From NCBI RefSeq assembly GCF_009720865.1, contig NZ_WNLA01000014.1, positions 1 through 64,000 of the forward strand: DNA of 64,000 nt. Reading direction: 5' to 3'. The notes beneath the pieces were generated by a model that had not been told where the DNA came from, ran no database searches, and was given only the letters and a program-made list of their open reading frames with translations. This stretch comes from Pseudoduganella ginsengisoli. Lineage in GTDB: Bacteria > Pseudomonadota > Gammaproteobacteria > Burkholderiales > Burkholderiaceae_D. Positions 8,573 through 18,083 of the stretch are shown one piece after another; position 1 is the stretch's first letter; every line of letters starts with the position of its first letter. A program made the translations under genes and the position numbers.

Positions 8573-10774
8573 ATGGAAATTAAGGTCAACTTTCTCGATA
8601 AGCTTCGTCTGGAGGCCAAATTCGATGATTTCACGGTAATCGCTGACCAGCCGATCCGCTACAAAGGCGACGGTTCCGCGCCTGGTCCGTTCGATTACTT
8701 CCTGGCGTCATCGGCCCTGTGCGCGGCTTACTTCGTGAAGTTGTATTGCAATACACGCAATATTCCAACGGAAAATATCCGCTTGTCGCAAAACAATATT
8801 GTTGATCCGGAAAACCGCTACAAGCAGATTTTCAAGATCCAGGTCGAATTGCCGGAAGATATCTCTGCCAAAGACCGCGAAGGGATTTTGCGTTCCATCG
8901 ACCGCTGCACGGTCAAGAAAGTCGTGCAAACCGGTCCGGACTTCGTCATTGAATCCGTCGACAACCTGGACGCCGATGCGCAAGCGCTGTTGACGGTGAA
9001 ACCTGAAGGCGAAGCCAGTACGTATATCCTGGGCAAGGATTTGCCGCTGGAACAAACCATCGCGAATATGTCGGGCGTGCTGGCCAACCTGGGCATCAAA
9101 ATTGAAATCGCCTCGTGGCGTAACATTGTGCCCAACGTATGGTCGCTGCACATCCGCGATGCCCACTCGCCCATGTGCTTCACCAACGGCAAAGGCGCGA
9201 CCAAGGAAAGCGCACTGGCGTCGGCACTCGGCGAATACATCGAGCGCATCAGCTGCAACCATTTTTATGCGGGTGAATTCTGGGGTGAAGATATCGCCAG
9301 CGCGGATTTCGTTCATTACCCGAATGAACGCTGGTTCAAGCCGGGCAAGAAAGATGCACTGCCCAAGGAAATCCTTGACGCCTACTGCCTGGAAATCTAC
9401 AACCCGGATGGCGAGTTGCGCGGCTCGCACCTGTATGACACGAATTCAGGCAATACCGAGCGCGGCATTTGCTCGCTGCCGTTTGTCCGTCAATCGGATG
9501 GGCAAGTCGTGTATTTCCCGTCCAACCTCGTGGAAAACCTGTTTGTCAGCAATGGCATGAGTGCCGGTAATACGCTGGTGGAAGCGCAGGTGCAGTGCCT
9601 GTCGGAGATTTTCGAAAGGGCGGTCAAACGCGAAATCCTCGAAGGCGAAATCGCACTGCCGGACGTGCCGCAGGAAGTGCTCGCGAAATATCCCGGTATC
9701 GTGGCCGGCATCAAGGGACTGGAAGAGCAGGGCTTCCCCGTGCTGGTCAAGGACGCGTCGCTGGGCGGCCAATATCCAGTCATGTGCGTCACGTTGATGA
9801 ACCCGCGCACGGGCGGCGTGTTTGCGTCGTTTGGCGCCCACCCAAGCTTTGAAGTGGCGCTGGAACGCAGCCTGACGGAATTGATGCAGGGCCGCAGCTT
9901 TGAAGGCTTGAACGATTTGCCGCGCCCGACGTTCGTCAGCAATGCCGTGACCGAGCCCAACAACTTTGTCGAGCACTTCATTGATTCCAGCGGTATCGTC
10001 TCGTGGCGCTTCTTCAGCGCCAAAGCCGATTATGACTTCGTCGAATGGGATTTCTCGGGCCACGGCGAAGACTCGAACGCACAAGAAGCGGCAACCTTGT
10101 TCAGCATCCTGAAAGAAATGGGCAAGGAAGTGTACACGGCTGAATATAACGAGCTGGGCGCCATTGCATGCCGGATTCTCGTGCCGGGCTACTCGGAAAT
10201 CTATCCGGTGGAAGACCTGGTCTGGGATAACACGAATAAAGCGCTGCTGTTCCGCCAGGATATCTTGAACCTGCACGTCCTCGATGACGACGCGCTGGAA
10301 GCGCTGCTGGAGCGCCTGGAAGAAAATGAGCTGGACGAGTATGGCGATATCGCAACCTTGATCGGCATCGAATTCGACGAAAACACGGTATGGGGCCAGT
10401 TGACGGTGCTGGAGTTGAAGCTGTTGATCAACCTGGCGCTGAACGAGTTCGACGCAGCGAAGGAACTGGTGGAGAACTTCCTGCAGTACAACGACAACAC
10501 GGTGGACCGTGGATTGTTCTACCAGGCATTGAACGCGGTGCTGGAAGTCGAGCTGAGCGACGACATGGACATCGCCGACTTTGAAGTGAATTTCCGCCGC
10601 ATGTTTGGCAATGAGCGCATGGATGCCGTGATGGGTTCGGTTCATGGCAGCGTGCGCTTCCACGGCTTGACGCCGACCAGCATGAAGCTTGAGGGTCTGG
10701 ACCGCCACCAGCGCAAGATCGACAGCTACCGCAAATTGCACGCGGCGCGTGCGAAAGCAGCCGCATCGAAGTAA
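8573..10774 (+). CDS. OsmC domain/YcaO domain fusion protein
   Basis: A 733-residue fusion. Residues 1-140 are an OsmC-like domain (start MEIKVNFLDKLRLEAKF, then GPFDYFLASSALCAAYFV with the family Cys). The rest is a YcaO domain (SWRNIVPNVWSLHIRD, KGATKESALASALGEYIER, AGNTLVEAQVQCLSEIFERAV). YcaO enzymes use ATP to activate amide backbones; the E. coli homologue is described as an accessory factor in ribosomal protein S12 methylthiolation. OsmC-fused YcaO proteins are a known architecture. The C-terminal 200 residues (ALEALLERLEENELDEYGD onward) are acidic and helical, as in E. coli YcaO. No thiazole/oxazole peptide cluster surrounds it, so a housekeeping modification role is more likely. Confidence 0.93.
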   Translation: MEIKVNFLDKLRLEAKFDDFTVIADQPIRYKGDGSAPGPFDYFLASSALCAAYFVKLYCNTRNIPTENIRLSQNNIVDPENRYKQIFKIQVELPEDISAKDREGILRSIDRCTVKKVVQTGPDFVIESVDNLDADAQALLTVKPEGEASTYILGKDLPLEQTIANMSGVLANLGIKIEIASWRNIVPNVWSLHIRDAHSPMCFTNGKGATKESALASALGEYIERISCNHFYAGEFWGEDIASADFVHYPNERWFKPGKKDALPKEILDAYCLEIYNPDGELRGSHLYDTNSGNTERGICSLPFVRQSDGQVVYFPSNLVENLFVSNGMSAGNTLVEAQVQCLSEIFERAVKREILEGEIALPDVPQEVLAKYPGIVAGIKGLEEQGFPVLVKDASLGGQYPVMCVTLMNPRTGGVFASFGAHPSFEVALERSLTELMQGRSFEGLNDLPRPTFVSNAVTEPNNFVEHFIDSSGIVSWRFFSAKADYDFVEWDFSGHGEDSNAQEAATLFSILKEMGKEVYTAEYNELGAIACRILVPGYSEIYPVEDLVWDNTNKALLFRQDILNLHVLDDDALEALLERLEENELDEYGDIATLIGIEFDENTVWGQLTVLELKLLINLALNEFDAAKELVENFLQYNDNTVDRGLFYQALNAVLEVELSDDMDIADFEVNFRRMFGNERMDAVMGSVHGSVRFHGLTPTSMKLEGLDRHQRKIDSYRKLHAARAKAAASK

Positions 10775-10793
10775 CCCCGCACGGGGACACGCG

Positions 10794-13700
10794 TCAGTTG
10801 CCTGCCAGCTCCGCGTGTTCCTCGGCCCGGTACCATACCCACGTATTGCGGCCTGCGCTTTTGGCTTGATATAGCGCCAGGTCGGCCTGCTTGTACAGCG
10901 CTTCGTCGTTGGCCAGCTCGCTGCGGAACGCCGCCGCGCCGATGCTGGCGCCGACGCGCATCTGGTGCGGGCCGAACGCAATGGGTTCGGCGACGCTGTC
11001 GACAATGCGGCGCGCCACCTGATCGGCGTCATGCGAGTTGCCGGTATTACTGAGCAGTACCGCAAATTCATCCCCGCCCAGCCGCGCCAACTGATCCGCT
11101 TCCCGTACGCACAAGCGCAGGCGGCGCGCCACTTCGACCAACAGGGCGTCGCCGGCGTCATGGCCCAGCGTGTCGTTGACTTGCTTGAAATGGTCGAGGT
11201 CGATCAGCATCAATGTGAAGGACGTTTTGTCGCGCACCGCTTGTGCGCGCATCCGGCGTAATTCGTCGCCGAAAAGACGGCGGTTGGGCAGGCCGGTCAA
11301 CGGATCCGCGTAAGCCAGCTGCTCCAGCATCACCTGGCTGGCGCGCAGCTCGGCCGTACGCTGCGCCACCACGGATTCCAGCTCGGCCTGGCGGCGCCGG
11401 TACCACGCGATGCGCAACCGCATCAGCGAGGCAATCACGCCCACGGCAAACAGCCCGGCCAATACCCGCACCCAGGTCAACTGGTGCCACGATGGCAGCG
11501 CATGCACCGGCAGGCTGATGGGCGGTGTCCATTCGCCCGATCGCGTTGCGGCGCGCAGTTGCAGCGTATAGTTTCCAGGGGGGAGGTTGGTGTAGGCCAG
11601 GCGGCGTGAGCCGGGCGCGGTCGGGATCCAGTTGCTGTCAAAGCCGACCAGCCGGTACGTGTACTGCGTGCGCTCGGAGGCGGAGTAGTCCAGTGCGGCG
11701 AATTCCAGCGAAAAACCGCGCTCTTTGCCTTCGGGCTTGATTTCCAGCGCGGCCGCGGCGGCGCCGCTGGCGTCCCGCAAATAACGGCCAGGCGCCACCG
11801 GCTGGTCGCCCACGGCAAGGTCGGTGACCACCACGGGCGCGCGGTATGCAATGGTGGCCAGCCTGTCCGGGCGCACGACGGTCAGCCCGGTCAAGCCGCC
11901 AAACAGCAATTCACCCTCAGCGGTCAGCGCGGCAGAATTCGTCCAGTACTGGATAATGTGTATGCCGTCGGCTTCGGTCAGCGCTTTGACCGTCAGCGTA
12001 TTGGGATCGATGCGCGCCAAACCCATGTCCGTGCTGGCCCACATCGTGCCTTGATGGTCTGCCAACACAGCGTTGACGCTATTGTCCGGCAAGCCATGCG
12101 TGGTTTCTATCCGGCGGAAGCGCCGCCTGCCATCGGCGTCGGTGCGTTCCAGCAGCTGGACGCCCCGTCCAAAGGTTGAGCACCACAAGCGGCCCTGCCG
12201 GTCCAGCGCAAGCGACGACGTAAAGCCAGGCAGCAGCCGGTCGCTGCTGCCCATATCGGTCGGCACGACTTCCAGGCTGCCTTCGGCGGATGGTAAAAAG
12301 ACCAGCCCGCCGCGCGTGCCGATCCACAAGCCGCCGTTCTGCAGCGCAAGCAGCGTCGTGACACGGCTGTCGCCCAGCCGGGCGTCTTCGTGCCGCAGCA
12401 GCGGCGCCGCCGCGCCGCTGGCGCCGGCTTGCAACGCCCACAGCCCGTCGAGCCCGCCGATCCACATGACATTGCCCTGGAAGGCCACGGCCCACGATGC
12501 CGCGCTGACGCTGCGCCCTGGTATCTGGACAGGTTCGACACGCAGGCTTTGGCCGTCAATACGGAACAAGCCTTGCTGGGTGCCTGCGTAGACGTTGCCG
12601 TCTGGACCGTTCGCCATGGTAATGACCCGTCCGGTTGGCAGCCCACCGGGCTCGCCGGCCGTTATCCGGCCGATGCCGCCTGCCCTGGGATCCACGATGT
12701 CGATGCCGCCACCTCCGACAGCCATCCATATTTTTCCATCCGGACGCACGAGGACGCTGGGCACCGATAATTTACCGTCCACCGGCAACCCCGTGTCGCG
12801 GACAGTGATGACGGCCTGGGGCCGCGGGTCATACACGCTGTTCGCTTCGGTTGACGCCACCATCATCAAGCCGCTGCGTTCACGGAACAGCGCATAGGTG
12901 TCGTTGTCGCTCAGGCTGTCGGCCACGTCTGGCTTATGACGGATGCGGCGCGTGATGCCGCTGCCGGGATCGAGCGCGACAATCCCATCGCCTTCGGTGC
13001 CGAACCAGATTTCTGTTGGCGATACTTCAGCGATGGCAACCACGCGCTGCTTTTGCAAGGCGGCGTGCGCGCCGCTTTCCACGACGGGAACGGCGCGCAG
13101 TTCACCTGCTGGAATCATGAAGGCGCCCTGGTTGCGGGTGCCGATCCAGATGCGGCCGGCTGTGTCTTGGAACAGGGCGTTGATGGGCGCATCCAGTCCG
13201 ACCGCCGTAGCGGCGGCTGCGTTTGGCGCACGGTAGAGCAAACCCTCCCGCGTACCCAGCCATAAACCGCCCGCGCGGTCGCGCAGCAGCGCTTCGATGG
13301 TACGGATGGCTGAACCGCGTCCTGACGGCGGCAGCACCGTGGCGGTCACAGCGCTCAGCTTGCCGGCAGCGTCCATATGATCCAGTCCGTTGGCGGTGCC
13401 TATCCACATGCCGCCCGCGCCATCGTCGGCAAGGGCCGCCACGTGGGCGTCGCTAACTCCGCCGGCCCCCGTGCCGATGACAGTAAAGTCGTCGCTGACG
13501 GGGTCATAGCGGGCCAAACCTCCGGAGCTGGTGCCGGCCCATAAATTACCGTGACTGTCTACATGCACGGCACGCACAAAATTGTCGGGCAGGGCGCGCG
13601 GACGCTTGCTGTCTGCCGTGTAAAGGCGCTGCGTATAGCCATCCCAACGGATCAGGCCGGATTGCGTCCCCATCCACATGAAGCCGCGGCTATCCTGCGC

Positions 13701-13892
13701 CATGGTATTGGTCAGCGGTGCAGGCATGTGCTTGAACACTGTTGCGCCCATGGGCGTCCAGCGGGGTGGGGCGGACTCGGCCAGCGCACACGAAAGCGGT
13801 CCGAGCATGGCAACACTCAGAGCAAGGGTCCGAAGATGCTGTTGCAGGCGGCTGGTAATTAGCATAACGCGACGATCATTGCCTAGAAGCAT
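10794..13892 (-). CDS. Two-component-type propeller sensor with Y_Y_Y domain and GGDEF diguanylate cyclase
   Basis: About 1030 residues. After a signal/anchor (MLITSRLQQHLRTLALSVAM) comes a long series of beta-propeller repeats of the Reg_prop type (pattern xGxxWxGTxxGLxxxD, e.g. GNLWAGTSSGGLARYD and GGMWIGTANGLDHMD). These are followed by a Y_Y_Y domain (ERTQYTYRLVGFDSNW), one membrane helix (VLAGLFAVGVIASLM), a short coiled coil and a C-terminal GGDEF domain. The catalytic motif is intact (RLGGDEF), and an I-site RxxD (READ) stands five residues before it, so product inhibition by c-di-GMP is expected. The start at 13892 is chosen over 14036 because the signal helix then sits near the N-terminus; 13865 is also possible. 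It probably turns a periplasmic signal into c-di-GMP. Confidence 0.9.
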   Translation of the reverse strand: MLLGNDRRVMLITSRLQQHLRTLALSVAMLGPLSCALAESAPPRWTPMGATVFKHMPAPLTNTMAQDSRGFMWMGTQSGLIRWDGYTQRLYTADSKRPRALPDNFVRAVHVDSHGNLWAGTSSGGLARYDPVSDDFTVIGTGAGGVSDAHVAALADDGAGGMWIGTANGLDHMDAAGKLSAVTATVLPPSGRGSAIRTIEALLRDRAGGLWLGTREGLLYRAPNAAAATAVGLDAPINALFQDTAGRIWIGTRNQGAFMIPAGELRAVPVVESGAHAALQKQRVVAIAEVSPTEIWFGTEGDGIVALDPGSGITRRIRHKPDVADSLSDNDTYALFRERSGLMMVASTEANSVYDPRPQAVITVRDTGLPVDGKLSVPSVLVRPDGKIWMAVGGGGIDIVDPRAGGIGRITAGEPGGLPTGRVITMANGPDGNVYAGTQQGLFRIDGQSLRVEPVQIPGRSVSAASWAVAFQGNVMWIGGLDGLWALQAGASGAAAPLLRHEDARLGDSRVTTLLALQNGGLWIGTRGGLVFLPSAEGSLEVVPTDMGSSDRLLPGFTSSLALDRQGRLWCSTFGRGVQLLERTDADGRRRFRRIETTHGLPDNSVNAVLADHQGTMWASTDMGLARIDPNTLTVKALTEADGIHIIQYWTNSAALTAEGELLFGGLTGLTVVRPDRLATIAYRAPVVVTDLAVGDQPVAPGRYLRDASGAAAAALEIKPEGKERGFSLEFAALDYSASERTQYTYRLVGFDSNWIPTAPGSRRLAYTNLPPGNYTLQLRAATRSGEWTPPISLPVHALPSWHQLTWVRVLAGLFAVGVIASLMRLRIAWYRRRQAELESVVAQRTAELRASQVMLEQLAYADPLTGLPNRRLFGDELRRMRAQAVRDKTSFTLMLIDLDHFKQVNDTLGHDAGDALLVEVARRLRLCVREADQLARLGGDEFAVLLSNTGNSHDADQVARRIVDSVAEPIAFGPHQMRVGASIGAAAFRSELANDEALYKQADLALYQAKSAGRNTWVWYRAEEHAELAGN

Positions 13893-14125
13893 GATTCCAC
13901 TATACCTCGAAACGTCGTGCGAATTCAGTTGTTTTAATCCCGCAATCCTCAATGCGCCCGGCGTTGGAAGATTCAGCCTAGCACCGTGTCGCTTTTTGTG
14001 ACGCGCTCGACGGAAGCCCGGCAGGCGGCAAAGCAAAATTTTGCTTTAGTGACAATGTGATAGATTGTGCAAATAGGGCATGCGGTATGGTGGATTCATC
14101 AACAGACTGATGGGAGTCCCGCTGA

Positions 14126-14992
14126 ATGCTTACTCTTGCACGAATTGCGCGCAGTTCCAGATCTGCACGTGGCGTCAACAATGTCTCAAAAGTAATCGGG
14201 GGCAGGCAGTATCACGACACCCGCAACCTTTTTCACGAACGAACTGATCCGCCAGCGCTGATTGCTCCGTCAGTACAACCCAAGCATATAGTCTTGGCAG
14301 ATTCCAGATACACGCAGGAGGCGGATACGAAAGAGTGCGGTTTAATCGCCGGCCAACAGCTCATTAATTACACAAGCGACCGGGGCTTGGTGGACCGCAC
14401 GCATGGCATTTACTGGGCCCTGCAAAATTCGCGGTTTGCAGGGTACACGGAAGAAATCAAAAACAGCCAGTTCGAAATTGACTCGAATGATACAAGGCAA
14501 ATGATTGCCTGGTTATCGGAACGCTACGGGCTGCCAAAGCAACTGGCTTTTCCGTTAAAGGGCAGACCGATCCAGGGAATTATCGAGTTGCTGAAACAGC
14601 TCAAGATGGATGGACTGCCGCAATTTCAAGTGCTGGCAAGCGGCGGGCATCACGCCTATGCAATCCACGCCATGGGACCCAATAACAAGCTGCTGACAAC
14701 TGGCGTGCCGTCCGGACAGAACACTTACTCGCCAACGCAGTTTTACGATCAGAGCATCATCATTGGCAGCATGCCGCTCAATCTGCCGGGTTACAAACCA
14801 TACGTCCTGGACCTGAAAGCCAGCTATGGCTTTGTCACGTTCGATCCGGGCTTACTGGCACTGATGCAGGATGAGCGCTATGTGAAGCTGTTTCAAAAGG
14901 TTTACGAGAATTTGGCGCCGGATATTATGCAGCAGCTGGAAAAGGCGCTGGCGAAGGATGGACCGGTGCATGGGCCGAAGAAACGCCTATAG
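14126..14992 (+). CDS. Unknown protein, possible papain-like cysteine peptidase
   Basis: A 288-residue protein with no recognised family. What can be seen: a basic, unstructured N-terminus (about 60 residues, many Arg and Ser, no clear Sec signal), then KECGLIAGQQLI (Cys 71 at the start of a predicted helix), and further on GGHHAYAIHAMGPNN (His 175/176, Asn 186/187). The order Cys at a helix start, then His on a strand, then Asn/Asp after it is the arrangement of clan CA (papain-like) peptidases and effectors, but this is a guess from motif order. Base composition is less GC-rich than its neighbours, and it sits beside another orphan gene, which fits a transferred pair. A GGGAG lies about 10 bases before the ATG. 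Confidence 0.7.
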   Translation: MLTLARIARSSRSARGVNNVSKVIGGRQYHDTRNLFHERTDPPALIAPSVQPKHIVLADSRYTQEADTKECGLIAGQQLINYTSDRGLVDRTHGIYWALQNSRFAGYTEEIKNSQFEIDSNDTRQMIAWLSERYGLPKQLAFPLKGRPIQGIIELLKQLKMDGLPQFQVLASGGHHAYAIHAMGPNNKLLTTGVPSGQNTYSPTQFYDQSIIIGSMPLNLPGYKPYVLDLKASYGFVTFDPGLLALMQDERYVKLFQKVYENLAPDIMQQLEKALAKDGPVHGPKKRL

Positions 14993-15104
14993 AAATCAAT
15001 CCGGCCGCGTGACCGCGCGGGCGGATGCCGACGCGTGATTAACTTCGCATAATCTATATTATGTCAAATGCGAAATGGACTCATGAACTTTCTAAAGGAG
15101 CACC

Positions 15105-15767
15105 ATGCACTTGCAAGGCTTAATCACGGCAATTGGCGCTTTAACTGCGGCAATCAGTATCCCCCTCGCCGCCTGGCGCCCATTCAAGGAACACCAGGAC
15201 TGGATCGGCGCAAAAGCCAAGCATATGCGCGAGCAATGCGAGTTTGCGGAAAAGTTGTTGGGCAAAATCGCTGAAGGGAAAATCGACCCGTACTCCAAGG
15301 ACCTTGGATTACAAGCGCTGGCTGGAACAACGTACATCGAGGCAGCAGAAATTGAGTTCGTCATCAACCTGCGTAAGTCGCCACGGGATTTGCCCGCCTA
15401 TATCAGCGGCCGGCGGTTTTTTGATTCCCACAAAATTCTCAGCCACCATGAGCTGGCATACAAAACCAGCTTTCAATCGGCGTCCGTACGCTGCTGGTAC
15501 AGACGGCGGTATTACGCGCTATACCTGGCTTGCTTCACCGGCGCTTCGTCGCCTTTGCTATGGCCAATAATTTTTCGTGGCGACTTCCCGCCAGCGGTCA
15601 TACTGGTTTTCTCTGCGATGCTGATCCCGATGGCGCTAATCTTTGGAAAGGAAGCCATCGATATTGAGCGCGCGGAGGCGCTCATGGCGGCGGCTGATGA
15701 CCTCAGGAGCGCCGCTGGGTGCCTTCGAGCCGGTGGCTCAGGCGAGTTATTCGACACGCCAGCGTAA
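15105..15767 (+). CDS. Unknown membrane protein
   Basis: A 220-residue protein with a strong ribosome site (AAAGGAG, 5 bases before ATG). An N-terminal membrane helix (LQGLITAIGALTAAISIPLA) is followed by a charged, mostly helical cytoplasmic stretch (about 25-145). A hairpin of two further helices (YALYLACFTGASSPLLWPII and PPAVILVFSAMLIPMALIFG) follows, then a C-terminal Ala-rich amphipathic helix. No family is recognised. It lies 112 bases downstream of the putative cysteine-peptidase gene on the same strand and may be its partner, for example a membrane-bound immunity or delivery protein, but nothing in the sequence proves this. Confidence 0.7.
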   Translation: MHLQGLITAIGALTAAISIPLAAWRPFKEHQDWIGAKAKHMREQCEFAEKLLGKIAEGKIDPYSKDLGLQALAGTTYIEAAEIEFVINLRKSPRDLPAYISGRRFFDSHKILSHHELAYKTSFQSASVRCWYRRRYYALYLACFTGASSPLLWPIIFRGDFPPAVILVFSAMLIPMALIFGKEAIDIERAEALMAAADDLRSAAGCLRAGGSGELFDTPA

Positions 15768-15932
15768 GCGCCACCATAGCTTCCCTCCGTACCAGGGATC
15801 TTGTGCACACCGGCCGCGTGGTGTAATCTTGCTCTTACGCACCAAATATTATCTAATCGACATTATTGCCACTAATGTCGAGTACATCGCGGCCCCCGAT
15901 TTTCCCGCACTCGCTGGCCGGCACCACATCTA

Positions 15933-15954
15933 TATCCGTGACGCGTCACGGATA
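15933..15954. repeat. Dispersed palindrome site 2 (perfect core, extended to 22 bp)
   Basis: Perfect GTGACGCGTCAC at 15938-15949. Here the symmetry extends five further bases on each side (TATCC before, GGATA after), making a perfect 22-bp palindrome, the longest of the seven copies. It lies between the converging ends of the unknown membrane-protein gene and the TPM-domain gene, so it is not in a promoter position for either. Confidence 0.8.
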
Positions 15955-15988
15955 AGTTGAGAGTTTCTCAGCGCCGATCCGCTGCCGG

Positions 15989-16486
15989 TTAAAGCAACGT
16001 GACGTCGTTTGGTAATTCATCCAGGCCGCCGCCGCACGCGGGCAACAGCGCCCTTAACTCCCCCGATACGGCCGCAATTCCGGCCAGTATTCCCTGAGCA
16101 TAGCGGCCGGAGGCAAAATGTATGCGCATGGTATCGGCGGTGCCCTGCCAGGTATCACCGGCAACCCTTGCGCATACGCCCCGGTCGGCCACAATTTCAA
16201 TGGACCGGTCAGCAAACAACACATAGATCAGTACGCCGCTGTTCTCCGCCGTATCCCAAACATGCATACTCGCGAACAACTCAAGCGCCCGTTCGCGCGC
16301 GGACATGTTCCGCCATAATTGCGATGGTTGCAGAGCCGGTTCGATGGCAACCTGGATCTGTCCCCTGTGCGTTCGTTCTGAATCGATAATCGCCTGCTTG
16401 ATCTCTGCCAGGCATGTTTCGGGGAAATGCTTTTTGATCGTCCTCTGGCTTGTGGCGAGATGCCTTGCCAAGCGTGCATAGTTCAC
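15989..16486 (-). CDS. TPM domain (TLP18.3/Psb32/MOLO-1) protein, third gene of the lemA operon
   Basis: Starts with GTG at 16486, two bases after the stop of the upstream TPM gene, with that gene's GGGGAGGTGG end acting as ribosome site. The longer in-frame reading to 16600 is only a shadow of the Gly-rich tail. The 165-residue product has no signal peptide and carries a TPM-type core (SARERALELFASMHVWDTAENSGVLIYVLFADRSIEIVAD), as in the small cytoplasmic TPM protein that often ends lemA-TPM-TPM operons. Its molecular role is not established; the family is linked to membrane protein or photosystem quality control. It is likely translationally coupled to the preceding gene. Confidence 0.88.
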   Translation of the reverse strand: MNYARLARHLATSQRTIKKHFPETCLAEIKQAIIDSERTHRGQIQVAIEPALQPSQLWRNMSARERALELFASMHVWDTAENSGVLIYVLFADRSIEIVADRGVCARVAGDTWQGTADTMRIHFASGRYAQGILAGIAAVSGELRALLPACGGGLDELPNDVTLL

Positions 16487-16487
16487 C

Positions 16488-17330
16488 TTACCACCTCCCC
16501 GAAGCGCCGCCGCCGCCAAAACCACCGCCTCCGCCACCCCAGCCGCCGCGGCGCCCGCCGCCGTGCCCGAGATACAGGCCGGCCAAGTGCGACGCACCAA
16601 CCAGCGTCAGGGTGAAAGCCAGAATTGCCGCCAACATCGCTGCCGATATGCTGCCCGCCAGTAACCACGCTGCACTGCCGACAATTCCCCCTGTGACGGC
16701 CGCACCGGTAATTCTGCCGAATATTGCCCGCAAGACTGAACCGAGCGCGAGCGCCGCAATTAACGCCATCGGTAACAATTGACTTATAGCGCCTTCTCCG
16801 TACCGGCCCCGGGAAGCGTCTGCGGCGGGCAAAGGCTCGCCCTCCACTATTCTTGTCATGCTGTCGATGGCCGCCGCAATGCCACCCTCAAAATCATTGA
16901 GTTTTAAACGGGGAACGATCACGTCTTCGACGATACGCTTGGCCGTGGCGTCATTGAGCACACCTTCCAGCCCGTAGCCGACTTCGATGCGCAAGGCGCG
17001 ATCATCTTTGGCCACCACAAGAATGGCGCCGTCATCAATTTTCCTGCGCCCCAGCTTCCATTGTTCGGCGACCCTGATCGCATATTGGTCTATCGTTTCC
17101 GGCCGGGTCGTCGGCACAATCAGCACGGCGATCTGGCTTCCTTTGCGCGCCTCAAAAGCCCGCAAATCGGCGTCCAGACGTGCAACCTGCGCAGCAGTGA
17201 GAACGCCGGCAACATCGGTGACGGGCGAGTTCAGCGGTGGAATCGGCGCCAGCCCATCATGCCCGGCCGCGATGCTTGCCAGTGCCCAGTACAGCAGCAA
17301 CAACCAGCGCCACGCCATCCGCATACCCAT
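16488..17330 (-). CDS. TPM domain protein with glycine-rich C-terminus (YgcG-like)
   Basis: A 280-residue protein: an N-terminal signal/anchor helix (WRWLLLLYWALASIAAG), then a TPM domain beginning with the family pattern PVTDVAGVLTAAQVARLDADL and containing GSQIAVLIVPTT and DDRALRIEVGYGLEGVLND. Two or three membrane helices follow (MALIAALALGSVLRAIFG and further), and the protein ends in a tail of Gly and Arg that closes GGASGRW. This is the standard architecture of the YgcG-type partner of LemA. It begins one base after the lemA stop and is followed one base later by the second TPM gene, so the three form a tight operon. The tail is exposed and probably disordered. Confidence 0.92.
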   Translation of the reverse strand: MGMRMAWRWLLLLYWALASIAAGHDGLAPIPPLNSPVTDVAGVLTAAQVARLDADLRAFEARKGSQIAVLIVPTTRPETIDQYAIRVAEQWKLGRRKIDDGAILVVAKDDRALRIEVGYGLEGVLNDATAKRIVEDVIVPRLKLNDFEGGIAAAIDSMTRIVEGEPLPAADASRGRYGEGAISQLLPMALIAALALGSVLRAIFGRITGAAVTGGIVGSAAWLLAGSISAAMLAAILAFTLTLVGASHLAGLYLGHGGGRRGGWGGGGGGFGGGGASGRW

Positions 17331-17331
17331 C

Positions 17332-17946
17332 TCACCGCTCCGCAGCCGGTTTGGGCGCAGGATCGAAATTCACCGCCGGCGGCGCGCTGATCGCCTTCTC
17401 ATTTTCTGCTGTGAAATTGGGCTTGATCTGAAAGCCGAACAGCCTGGCCGTCAAATTGCTTGGGAAAGAACGTACCGTCACGTTGTAGTCCTGGACCGCT
17501 TTGATGTAGCGATTGCGGGCCACGGTGATGCGATTCTCCGTGCCTTCGAGCTGGGCTTGCAGATCGCGAAAGCCGGCATCCGCTTTCAGTTGCGGATAAT
17601 TCTCGCTGACCGCCAGCAGACGCGACAACGCCCCGCTCAACGCGCCTTGCGCCTGCTGAAATTTGGCGAATGCCGCCGGATCATTTAGCAGTGCTGGTGT
17701 CGCCTGAATGGCGCCAGCCTGGGCGCGGGCCTGGGTGACTTCAGTCAATACCTTTTCCTCGTGGGCCGCGTAACCCTTGACCGTATTAACCAGGTTTGGA
17801 ATCAGATCTGCCCGGCGCTGGTACTGATTCACTACCTCCGACCAGCTGGCTTTGATCTGCTCGTCGTTCGATTGCAGCGTGTTGTAACCGCAACCGCTCA
17901 AGGCCGCTGCCAGTAACAGATACCACCCTATGAATGCCTTGCGCAC
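17332..17946 (-). CDS. lemA: LemA family lipoprotein
   Basis: A 204-residue protein starting MRKAFIGWYLLLAAALSGCG, with a clear lipobox (LSGC). It has the LemA signature: a long N-terminal helix pair (NDEQIKASWSEVVNQYQRRADLIPNLVNTVKGYAAHE), then ARNRYIKAVQDYNVTVRSFPSNLTARLFGF near the end. LemA proteins are helical membrane-anchored proteins usually co-transcribed with TPM-domain genes, as here. Exact function is not known; links to envelope stress have been proposed. It is the first gene of the three-gene operon, preceded by AGGAGG-like bases (tctAGGAGGaaatt) just before the ATG. Confidence 0.93.
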   Translation of the reverse strand: MRKAFIGWYLLLAAALSGCGYNTLQSNDEQIKASWSEVVNQYQRRADLIPNLVNTVKGYAAHEEKVLTEVTQARAQAGAIQATPALLNDPAAFAKFQQAQGALSGALSRLLAVSENYPQLKADAGFRDLQAQLEGTENRITVARNRYIKAVQDYNVTVRSFPSNLTARLFGFQIKPNFTAENEKAISAPPAVNFDPAPKPAAER

Positions 17947-18083
17947 AATTTCCTCCTAGATTAATGAGCTGCATTGTCAATCACCCACACGAGAGAGTAG
18001 TCATGCCCGCGATGCAGCCAATTCCCATCCGCAGTCCTGCACAAAACGAACCCACGATACGCCTGCAAGGTCAACTTCGACTT

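Noticed and set aside
10782..10793. ACGCGTCA between two converging genes
   Set aside because: One arm is missing (9 of 12 bases); also not counted.
9446..11161. Long antisense frame across the YcaO gene and GGDEF gene end
   Set aside because: It overlaps two certain genes and the composition is that of a reverse-strand artefact in GC-rich DNA.
15029..15040. Partial match to the palindrome (CCGACGCGTGAT)
   Set aside because: Only the central seven bases and one arm base match, so it was not counted as a copy.
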